64,000 nt of DNA from Hippasteria phrygiana. Taxonomy: Eukaryota > Echinodermata > Asteroidea > Valvatida > Goniasteridae. Under the pieces are notes generated by a model. That model worked only from the letters and a program-made list of their open reading frames with translations, did no database searches and was not told the origin of the DNA. The stretch spans positions 2,480,001-2,544,000 of the forward strand of contig JAZGUH010000185.1 in the NCBI GenBank assembly GCA_037893225.1, given 5' to 3'. The position numbers and the translations under genes are program-made. Positions 24,001 through 36,000 of this stretch are shown here, in pieces; positions within the stretch are counted from its first letter, which is position 1, and every line of letters starts with the position of its first letter.

Positions 24001-27000
24001 TGTAACGTTACACCAAGAAATCCATGCATGCAATCTGTCGGATTTATTCAGGCGTTGTATAAAACAAATAATGAATGTTTCACATTCGTGCAATGGTAAG
24101 AATAATTTCATTCGGTGACAGATGGAATGTCCCATTCCACTCGGCTTCGCCTCGTGGAATTGAACATTCAATCTGTCACCTCATGAAATTATTCTTACCA
24201 TCGCACTCATAAACATTCATTATTTGTATAATATAAGGTGGTGCCAAATTGGCAAGAGCCATCTGCACACCGACGGGCCGACTTCCATCATTATTTGTTG
24301 TTATGGCCAATTAATTCGACATTGAATGAGTCGTGCAGCAAAGTTGTATAATTGGCTGTTTCGAAAGTTTTTCGAAACAGCCCTTGTTTTCGTTAAGATT
24401 TTTTTTTTTTTCTTTTCTTTTTTTTTTTTTTCTTTTTCAGACTTTTTGCCCATAGCATTTGTACACGTTTTCTTTCTGCCAGGCACTTTGGCTACTTTTA
24501 TGCAGCCGATTGCCTTTAAACTTAACAGACACTTGGACCAACTGCTCAGGATGCATGCCGAACTTTTACGTCATGATGACGTCATCACGTGATTTTTTAT
24601 GAATTTTTGAATTTTGAAAATCGTAACATTCATTAAATTATATCTAGCGAACAAAACAAGATATTTTCAAAATTCTTTTTCTTATAGCTTTGGTATGTCT
24701 CAAAGATATGCCCTAAATTGCGAAAATTGTGTGACGTCATGATGACGTCATCAAAAATGTGTTTTTTTGTTAACGCATGTAAGGGTCAATCCGATTACAA
24801 AAATGTATATATTGAATTTTCCTGTACCCAATTCCAAAATTTCATGATCGTGGCTCACTCAAGTAAGAAATAACAGCCATTTCAAAATTTAGACCAAATT
24901 CAATATAACAGAAAGGAATTCTGGGAAGGAAAGATAACCATGGCTTAAATGTGCTTGCTGTTTATAAAAGCGGTTGATTTCTGGTCTTTTTTCAAGTCGC
25001 TGAATTTTTGAAGTTATAAAATCGTAACATTCTTTTCACTATATCTAGCGAACAAAACAAGATATTTTCAAAATTATTTTTGTTATAGCTTTGGTATGTC
25101 TCAAAGATATGCCCTAAAAGGCAAAAATTGTGTGACGTCATGATGACGTCATCAAACAATTTTTTTTTTTAAACTCATGTTAGGGTCAATCCGTTTACAA
25201 AAATGTATACATTGAATTTTTCTGTACGTAATTCCAAAATTTCATGATCGTGGCTCACTCAAGTAAGAAATGACAGCCATTTCAAAATTTTGACCAAATT
25301 CAATATAACACAAAGGAATTCTGGGACGGGCAGATAACCATGGCTATTATGTGCTTGCTGTTTATAAAAGGGGTTGATTTCTAGTCTTTTTTCAAGTCGC
25401 TGAATTTTTGAATTTTTTAAATCGTAACATTCTTTTCAACATTTGTAAACTTTGTCTTTCTTACCGGCCACTTTGGCTACTTTTTAACTTGGCAGACACT
25501 TGCCCCAACTGCTCACAATGTGTGCCGAACCTTTACGTCATGATGACGTCATCACATGTCACGTGACGTCATCTTAAAGGGGCATTTTTCGAAGCCATAT
25601 ATCTACAAAAGTACAAGTCCGATTAAGTTAAAACGTAATATCTAGGTATGCCACCGGGTGTTATAGATGAACATTGACATGACGTTATGATCAAGTCATA
25701 ACATGTCACGTGGTGTCATCTTCAAGGGGCACTCACTAGATTATTGCCCTTAGCATTTGTAAACGTTTTCTTTCTTACTGGCCACTTTGGCTACTTTTAA
25801 ACTTGGCAGACACTTACCCCAACTGCTCACAACGTGTAGCGAACTTTTACGTCATGATGACGTCATCACATGTCACGTGACGTCATCTTAAAGGGGCATT
25901 TTTCGAAGCCATATATCTAAAAAAGTACAAGTCCGATTCAGTTGAAACACACTATTTAGGTATGCCACCCGGTGTCATAGATGAAAATTGACATGACGTT
26001 ATGATGAAGTCATTACATGTTATGTGATGTCATCTTAAAGGGGCATTCGCTAGGCTATTTCCCATAGCATTTGTACACGATTCCTTTTTTTAAACCAATC
26101 CTTCACACATCCAATAACAACATCTTCATCCCTCCGTCATTGTTAACTAACAAACAACTTTAAATATTGCATACACATTTGACATCCAAACTAACAATAA
26201 AAAAATTAGAAACAGCCCTGTGTTTGTCCACAAACACTTGCCTCTAGTTAACATTGATTTATACAGATGTTTACAACTATTAGTATATTTAGCTACAATT
26301 CGGGGTTTTCCAGAGGACTTTTCTCGCAAGAGTTTTTGATCTCTGGTTTTTTTCACTCCGCAGGATGGAAGTTATTAAGAAATAATTTATGCATTATTCG
26401 CATGAATTGACTAGTAATTAATGGATCTATATGCATGTACTTGTTTCGTAATAAGATAAGTAATTCAATTGGTTGAACTGCCTGCAATGCCTGTCGGTGG
26501 CCAACCCAATGTTGTAAATTGGGTGATGTGTAAGTTTTTGAGAATTTAGTATTCAAATATTTGAAACTGCAACTTGGCGGAATATTTGAATATTTGAAAC
26601 TCGCTGATCAAGCTTTACACACGCTGCCATCCTCGCTGGCCCAAAAGTTGCATACGAAGTGCACCGGTTCAAATGTGCATGGATATTATGGGCTCCTGGA
26701 ATGTTTTGCCGTAAGTACTTTATAACCCTCAAGGGGCTTTTACCGAGGGTAAAAAAAAAAAAAAATAAGTAAAAAGTTACCGCGAAAAAAAAAGTGGCAT
26801 TTGACAATAAAAAATAACAGTCGTGTGTGCAAGTTCAAATATTCAAACCAAAATGCAACATTTTGTTGGATTTAATTTACCACCCTACATGTGGCCGTGC
26901 TAAATTCAACAATTTCCAACAAAACTGAAATGAGAAGCCTGCTAGATACAACAAAATCCAACAGCAAATTTGGTTGGATTCTGCAGTGTACCACCTACAC

Positions 27001-30000
27001 ACCAGCCTTGGCATTTTGCAGCTACCCTGCTGAATCCAACAAAATACAACAGGTGTTTGTTTGTATTAGCCCAACAAAATCCAACTGAAATTCTACTAGA
27101 AACCTGCTTCCACCCTGCTCAATACGACAAATTCCAACAGGTATATTTAGCTTCTACCGTACTTAATAATACAATGTCTGACCACCATGTGGTTTGTCTT
27201 GACTGCTAAATCCAACTGATAACAGCTTTTTACCATTTTGGGATTTTGTTGGATTCAGCATGGTTAGGACCAAGTCCAGCAAAATGTGGATTTTGGCCGA
27301 TTTTGTAGGGTTCGGGATAAACTAGTGGAAACTTATTTCTTTTTATTTATTTTATTTATTGTAATCTTTACCGAGGGTAGTCTATTTCAGTTTAGTAAAC
27401 TGCTTTCCAAAGGAGCCCTCACATTGAAATTACATCAAAATAAAATTAGATTAAAAGATCACTAATACAAATAGACAAAAATAACATGCAAAATTTACAC
27501 AAACATAAAAAAATATAAACAAATTTATAGACAAAATTGTGAGACAAAATTGTGAAACAGAATAGATAAAAATACCCAAATCAAATTAAAATGCTACAAA
27601 TGGCACAATAATACACAATAATGGCACAAAAAAAATAATAATGGCACAATAATAAACAACACTTTCTGAATGTCCTCTGTTGGCGTGTTTTGCTTGAAGG
27701 TGACAACACACACAAGGTCCCGATTCAGAACTTTGAGCTTTCGACAGACAATTACCGCCAGGTTTGGATAGAGCTTTGTGATTTTCTGAACCCCCAGCGT
27801 CAGTCTGCTTTCCCACCGGTATTTTGTCAGGTATGGCTTCAACTGTCCGCCCCGGACTCCTTTAGGTAACACCAGAGCCAACGGCTTTCCATTTTCAAGT
27901 TATCGAACTGAAGTATTAAAGTTCCTTCTCAAAGGCAAACAATTTGTGGCCTTTTAGAAAGAACTTAAGTTTGAAACGTTAGGCCAGCTCACTTTGTTAA
28001 TTTGTATATTTCGTTGTCAATCCAATCAGTTTGCAACAGTTTAATTAATTTTCATATCAATAGTAATTATTTACATTGACAAGGTCCCGCTCCTGCCAGT
28101 TTTCTTTGTTCACTTTGAAAATTGATTCAAATTTACGTAGTCAGTTTCCCTTGTGGTTTGTCTGACGAATTATAAGTTAAAAAGTCGTATCCTCATTGAG
28201 TTATTCCCTCAATGCCGCTTTCCATTGTTGTATCGTAAAATTGGGCGTGAGCCCTGTCTATGCGGCATTATGGGTTTATGATTTCTGACTAGCGCCCCCC
28301 CCCAAAAAAATAACCACAAAGACACTCAGAATTTGGGACACCGCCAACGTAGGGCAAGAAAGTGCATTTGGTACGGTATTCTGAAAGGTCGCAGGTTCGA
28401 GTCCCGCTCCTGCCAGTTTTCGTTGTTCACTTTAAAAATTGCCCAAATGCAATTAGCCGTAATTCGCGCATCATTTTGACTTTGTATTTGCAGTTGGAGA
28501 GACGCAATGAGGTGGAAGGATGCTTGAGATGGTTGTCTGATCGCGCAGGTAGGAAGTAGGTGCACCCAGGGGACGGTTATTGTTACGAGTACATGTAGTA
28601 GTTATTTCTTGTACTGAAACCAAGGATTCCTCAAAATGTCACACTGTAGCCCGAAAGCCTGAAGAAACCTGTAGGAAGACGACGAAGAAATTTAAGTTTT
28701 TAGAGGTGGGAGAGAAAATCCCGAATAATATTCTGGATGTAAAACCCACGGAATCAGGTAGGGACTGAAAACCCAATCCACATGTCGGCCCTGGTGGGAT
28801 TCGAACCCGGGTCACAGCGGTGAAAGGCGAGGAAAGTACCACTAAGCCAACTGACTTCCAAGCAACACCCCATCGTTCTTTTTTATTTTCTTATTTTGCA
28901 ATTTATCAGTGGACCTTTTAACACGTTGACTGCCGACTACGAGTATATTAATAGTGACGGGTGTACCGGATTCTGCCACTACGAGTATACTCATAGTGAA
29001 CCAAACGCTATTGTTATGGTAATTGAATACTCTGGCATCACCGAAGACGCATCAAATACGCTGCTGGCAGTATGAGTACATCAATGTATGGAATGGTTGT
29101 GATCGATAGAGACAGCTTGAAAGCACCTCATCAGTATGGACGCATGCGCTGTATGTCCAGATTGCACAATGGCAATGTGGTGGCGCCCTATAAATTATGG
29201 CTGGCAGTCAACATGTTAAGACTGAAAGCTGCCAATTGTATATAGTATGTGATTGCACTACAAAATGGTGTAAGTTGCAAAAATTGAACACTGAGATTAT
29301 GGTATTGCCTGAAAGTCCCGTGCGGTATTAAAACTTTAGTGTGGAAGTTACCCCGCCTGGGTCTTTAGGTCTGAAAATTGGGATAATTTCTCTGGAATCT
29401 GTTGAAGAATTATCCTCTATTTAGATCTGGGCCCAGGAAGACCGTAAGGGTGGTAGGGTTGATAATTTTAAATGTCACCAAACCTGCCACCTCTGATTGT
29501 AACCCTTTATATAGAGTGGCCTTGTATTAGGTGATTTTTAAAAATCAAAGCTTAGCCCATGCTAAAGCCTTTTGAATAGGTTAGTCACGACCACTTGAGA
29601 AGATACACAGGCATGCAACTTTTCCGCGGATCCGCGGATTTCCGTGTTTCTTAAAAATCCGACCGTGAAAAAAATCCACGCTTCAACTCGTTTCCCACCG
29701 TGCCGACCGCGGAATCGTCCACCAACATGACCAATATTGTTAGCGCACATCGTCTGGCTCCGTATTTTGTATACATACATTACATAGAAAGGTGCAGGAC
29801 ACAGACTCCGTACACATTCTGTCGCGTACATGTATAGTCTTGCCGTTGTATGAACTAGTCGCTATAGTGCCCTCAATCGACTATAGACTGATAGTCTGGT
29901 TCCGCATTTTTTTCTCGCGTCAATGAATACAATACAATACATCAGGATACGGACACTATACCTACATGTACATGTTTGCACAACGTCGTAAGAGCTTCAC

Positions 30001-33000
30001 GCTAGCGCTACGCGCTCGCATTTTATTTTCTGTGTTTTTGGAAATTGAAGAGTTGCATGCCTGGATACAGTGCACAGTCAGTGAATCATGTAGACTATAC
30101 TCTAGGTTCCCAAACAACAATCCCCCCCCAAAAAAAACAACCCAACATTTCAACGTTGAATTCAGTTACAAAACTTAAGGATATTATGAAAGTAAAAATG
30201 TTACACTCTTGAAATTGACTTTACACTGACAAAACTGTTATTTTTGCTTGAAACTCGGTATGCCCTAGTGTGACTTTCTGCTGATTTGGGTGAGCCCTGT
30301 CACATGTATGTTCGAAAATATTACGAGAGATTTTTGCCCTTTCCCGAAGTAGTGTATGAAGCACTGTATGCTCAGTGCTTTCTGAGAGCCCGTGGGAAAA
30401 ATCCACAGGCTTTAATCGGACAGGATTCGAACCCACGACCTCCTGCTCACTAGTGTAGACGTCCTAACCACTCGACCACTGAGCTTGCCGGGATCGGCTT
30501 GCCGATTCGAATCCAATATTAGTAGCAATGTTTCATACACTACGTCTCTCATCATTTTCATCTCCGACGCAAATTCCGTCTTCGCACTGATTACGCGGTA
30601 CCCGCTTTGTGTTATTAATTGGTGTGTGTGTGTTTATATTTGACCAGGTGTTCATAACAGGCTTGCCAAGGTTTACGAGATGGAGGTATTAGTGTGCGAG
30701 TTGTTCGTTCACGGTGGGGCCAAACCACCGTCTCATTCCGGATGCACAAACCTCCTGACTACTTCAGCGTTTGATTACGAGGCCGACACACGGTAATTGT
30801 TGATGGTTGTGTCTCAGTGAGTGGCTTGTTGGGTGTGTGGGTGGGTGAACAGTTTACTCGGACCATTCTATCAGGGTGTATTACTGTTTCCATGCCACGC
30901 GTGTATCACAGCTTTGCAAGTGAGTATGGGAATAGCTGTTTTGGTAACACTGATGCGCATGCATCTGATCTGCATATTAGATCACGCCCCATTGCGGTTG
31001 TACGGTTCGTGGACCGAGTGAAGTTTTGGACCGATTGAAGTTTGTGAATGGGAAAATCTGCTGCTAGGCTGCACGCATTGCGTGGCACACAATGCGTGGC
31101 ACACAATGCGTGGCACACAATGCGTGGCACACAATGTACGGTTTTCCGTTTCTTTACTCTGCTATTGCCGTAACCCGTGTTAACGCGTTACCCGCCGTGG
31201 GCTGTACCACTTGGTACTTGTTTACATTGAACTCTCAAGGGGATGGGTGAATCCGCTCCCGCTATTTTTGGGTTTGTGTAGTATTATTATAAGTAGTTTT
31301 TTTGTTGTTTTTTTTGTGTTTTTTTTGGTGGAGGGAGGGTTTTGCGCAAAGCATTTAAGATAAAATCTTAGGCACATTTTGACATCAAATAAGAGAAATT
31401 AGGGTTACCGTTCACACTGCCCAATAAGGATGACTACAAAAGTGTGTTTAATAAAATCACATTTATGGTTAGTTCTCCTGTTCGCTTCATGCTCAATAAA
31501 GATTTAGAAAGGAGACTGCAAGCAACCAAGACGTGGTTCCTCAAAAGAATATCGAAAGTTTTATAGGGGGACAGAGTGTCAAATATTGAAATCTGTAATC
31601 GATGCAAGTACAAGAGAAGTCTAATGAAAGAAATCAAGAAAAGACCAATGAAATTTCTCGACCATATAAGGACGGGCGGCATAGAACAGAATTTGACGTG
31701 GACAAATTTAGGGAAAGAGAAGCTGAGGGTGTGAATGCAAAACATGTGTTTCAATGGTCAATAACACACGTCACAAACAACCAGTTCATGCAAGCAGCTC
31801 ACAACAGAGAAGTCTGGAGATCTACGGTTGATGTCCGCAACCGGGCATGATGCCTGAAGAGGAAAAAGAATTTACATGCAATGCAACTTTTTCCGACGGT
31901 GGCTGAAAACTGCCGTGCAAACGTGTATCCACAGAACAGGGCGGCATGCATCATAATGTATCATAACAAAACCCTTTGTTTAATTGGAATACAATTTTCC
32001 CTCGGTAATTATTGTAGATATCCTCATTTGCCTACTTAATTTCATAAAAATATCTGTTACTTTTGGCCGAGATCTTGGGGGAGGGGGGTGGCGGGATCAT
32101 CAGTGTGGATTCAGAGTTCAAAGAGGGGACCTTGGGTATTATACAAATTATGCATGTTTGTGAGTGCAATGGTAAGAATAATTTCATGAGGTGACAGATG
32201 CAATGTTCCATTCCACAAGGCGAAGCCGAATGGAATGGAAAATTCCATCTGTCACCAGTGTTGTAGTCGAGACCATTTCAAGACCAGGCACAAGACCATT
32301 CACAAGACCAGCTTGTAACAGGCACAAGTAACAGGCATAAACCATGACAAAGGAATGCTTTTGTTGCAGTTCATTTGAATAGCTTGAGACTTGGATTAAG
32401 ACTGATAGGTCTTGTGCTGGTCTTGCAGGGTCTTGTGTGGTCTTGTGATGGTCTTGACTACAACACTGTCTGTCACCGAATGAAATTATTCTTGCTATTG
32501 CACGAACGTGAAACATTCATTATTTGTTTTATACAACATCTGAATAAATCCTCATCATCTGATTAGTCAGAGTGTGACCTATGATGTGACTGTGCAATGG
32601 AAGTTCTATTTACCATTGAATAGAACTTCTATTTTTGCGGTGCGGCCGCGTCGTGCGTTGGTACGAATAATTCAATGCACGTGATCAACGATCCACCAAT
32701 CAGATGGCAGGGATTTATTAAGGTGTATAAAATTCGCCAATCGGTTTAATCATTTGGATGTTTTTTCCTCACAGGTGCAAATATCATGAAGAGAACGAAG
32801 TTGCGATGGACCACTGTGCTTTGGGCAAAGTTAAGAAGAATTGGTAAGAATCTGTGATTTCTGCCGACAACTTGGGTTTATCAGGTTTTTTTTTTTTAAA
32901 TGCTGATTTAACATTTTTGTTTTACTTGGTTTGTATTCCACATTTGTGAGTTGTTGTGGCCGAGCGGTCTAACTGGTCTTATGTAAGTTAACCATTTGCG

Positions 33001-36000
33001 TTTCTCTCCCAAGCTTGGGGATTATTTTGCTTTGCCGGAAACAACAAGCCACACATGCCGTTGATGTCGTGGACAAATGCCTAAAACGGGGTCTCGTGAG
33101 TTTTTCAGATGTTTTTTTTTTTCTTCGCATTTTGTTCTGAAGTTTATACCTGCCAGAAGTGTTCCTTTATGAATTGCCTCTTATCAGACTGTGTGGTGAC
33201 TGTTTTCGAACGGAATCACCTCAGTTGAGGGAGACTTTTGCCCTAGATTTCGCGAGGCACATTTTACGCGAGTCAACTTACCCCGAACTCGGTACGTGTT
33301 TACCTCCATTGGGCTGCTACAATAGCAGATGGTTAGATTCCCTCTGTCGGCAGCCAGAAGATGAACTCTTATTCCCTTGAATTGTTGATGGTTTATGTAT
33401 AGCTCCATTCTCCTGTACAGTTTCTGTCTGAGCGACTCCCTGGCCTCGACGTACAACATTGAGCTGACATCGAACCACCTCCCGGAACGACAGGACGTCT
33501 CAACCTGTCTGGTGATCCCGCCGTCCGTCTACGGCATCCAGTTCTCCAATGCAAAGCCCCAACGCAAGCCGCCCCAGAACCCATCCGCCAGAGGGAGGGG
33601 CCTGGATGTGGATTACAAGAGGAGAGAGCCGCATGCCAACGCGGCTTCGACTTCGGCTTCAAATGTGGCTGCAAAAAATGTTGGTACATCATTTCTTGTT
33701 TAGCCCTTTCCTTACCACATCGTTTATTGGCTTATCTTTCCCCAGTACCACATTCTTTGTTCAGTCAATCATAAAACCATTACGCAGAAAAAGCTTGTTG
33801 AATGGTTGTATTTTCAACCAAAGATTTCACCCTCAAGAATTGGTTGAAAAGGAAAATGTTGTGTGTAAAAGTTTGTTCCATGAAAATTTCTCTTTCATAT
33901 GGTGTAAAAATGAGTCAGAACTGCTAAAATAGCAAAGTTACGGCTGTTTTCTCTTCTGGCCCACTTTACCAAACAGAAAAGTTGTTTTTACATGAACAAA
34001 TGGCACTCCATACACATAACTCTACAGGGAAACTTTGGATACATTTTTCTGTTGGTATAAAGATCATGTATGGACAGCGAAAAAACACAAGCACTACAGT
34101 TCGTTGAAACATGGTGAATATATTTGTTGTTTAGATACTCTGGTGTGTGAATTGCTTGTCGAGTAAACTGGACATTGGCAAGCAACAGGGGTGCTGTGGC
34201 CTGTCGAGTAAACTCAACATTGGTAACGAAAGGGTTAACCTCTTAAATCCGGACGACAGGTCATTGCCGTGGTTTGAAAAAAGACCACCTGGCCGGTTGA
34301 CGAATTTCTGACTTGTGAGATGCTGTCTCATATGTATGTCATTGTATTTTGGTTTATTATAGGATGCTGTGGAGAAGCCAGACATACAAGACGTGCCTCT
34401 GAGAAGACCAACGTCAGTCAGTAAGTTCAAGGAAAATGCATGTATCTTTCAGACAGCATTTCACTCTACAGATCATCACGACAGGGTCTACGCTCAGCCA
34501 CAGATACTACACGACTGGTGGTGCCTAGAGGTCAGAGGGTGGTTGCTGAGAGGTCATTTTCTATCTGTGCTCTTAGATTGTGGATTGACCTCCCATCAAC
34601 CATCAGATTGGCTCCTAACCCACACAAATTCAAATGTCTCCTCAAAACACACCTGTTTACCTTGGCCTGACCTCATATATTTTTGTTTCCCTGTCTATTT
34701 TTCTCAACAAGTGTAATTGTTTTAGTTTTATTTTGTGTGTAATTTTTGTAAAGTGCATTGATCATTAGCCTGGAATTGCGCTATATAAGCACTAGTATTA
34801 TTATTTATTATTATTATTATTATTTTTTTTTTTTGCGGTACCCGTATCAATGCCAGGCTGGCTGATATGAGCTCATTCTTTACAGGTCAGTGCACACAGT
34901 AGTTTCGTCACCACAATATTTAAGAAAAGAGTGTGGACCTCTGGCCACGAGTGCTTTACAAGGAATCCAATTGCGCCATCACAAATCTCCCGGCTCTCTG
35001 GCCAATCCATCTCGGTGGACAGTGGGGAATTAAAAAGTGTTCCGAGCCAGAGCTCTTAATAAACATTCATTGCAGCAAGACCTCCACTTATAGCGTTCAA
35101 ACTAGAAATCTTTGCAGGCCAACTGGGCTTTAATGAGCTCCGAGCTCCAGTTTTGACCTCATGATCATTTAGTTATTCAAGCCGCCTGGCTTCCCATTCA
35201 TCAGCAAGGTTTGAGGTAAAAAAATATAAAATCCGCCACAAAGAAAAACATCGGTACCACAATCAATAACCGTATCAAAAATTTAAAAAGCTCCCTTATT
35301 GCACAGACGTGAGGAACGTCATAAATCGACCACTTACTGGTTAACCAATTTTCCTTGATCGAGCTTCCTCATTGTATTACTGCCATTACTGGTTTGATAT
35401 TTTGTTTTGTAAACCATCGAAGTGTGACTTGCGTTCACAGGTGTGACTGGTTTTCTGGCCACCAAACAGATCCAACCAATGAAAGACAGAGAGATGGGAA
35501 CGAAAATGGCAATGCTTCAACCGAGTGCCGGTAAGTGGTTACCCACAGACAGACTGACAAAAGGACCAACCAAAGAACAACAAACAATGAGACTGACAAA
35601 ACGTGACCATGGTGCAACAGAGTGCCGGTAAGTGTCTGTCAACCAACAAAGTGATAAAAGACCAACAAACAAACATTTACAGCCACAAATTGATCTGTTA
35701 AAATATGGTCACAACACAAGTTTCAATCTACATATAGACTGACAGAAGACCAACGAACAAACATTTACAGCCACCACGTAGAGACTGGCAAAACAAGGAC
35801 ATGCCAGTGCCTGAAATTTGTGTCCACAGACTGACGGAAGACCAACAAACAAACATTTGCAGCCATCTATAAGAGACTGACAAAATGACCATAGTGCAAC
35901 AGTGCTGGTCTCTATCCACAAATAGAGCAATAAAAGACCAACAAACGGGAGACATCCTCCTGTTTACAATTTCCCTAAGACCTTAGCGTCCTTTTGTTCT

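Noticed and set aside
33159..33380. Possible extra MAEL exon before exon 9
   Set aside because: Open frame with protein-like ends, but exon 8 and exon 9 already join in phase and match MAEL without it.
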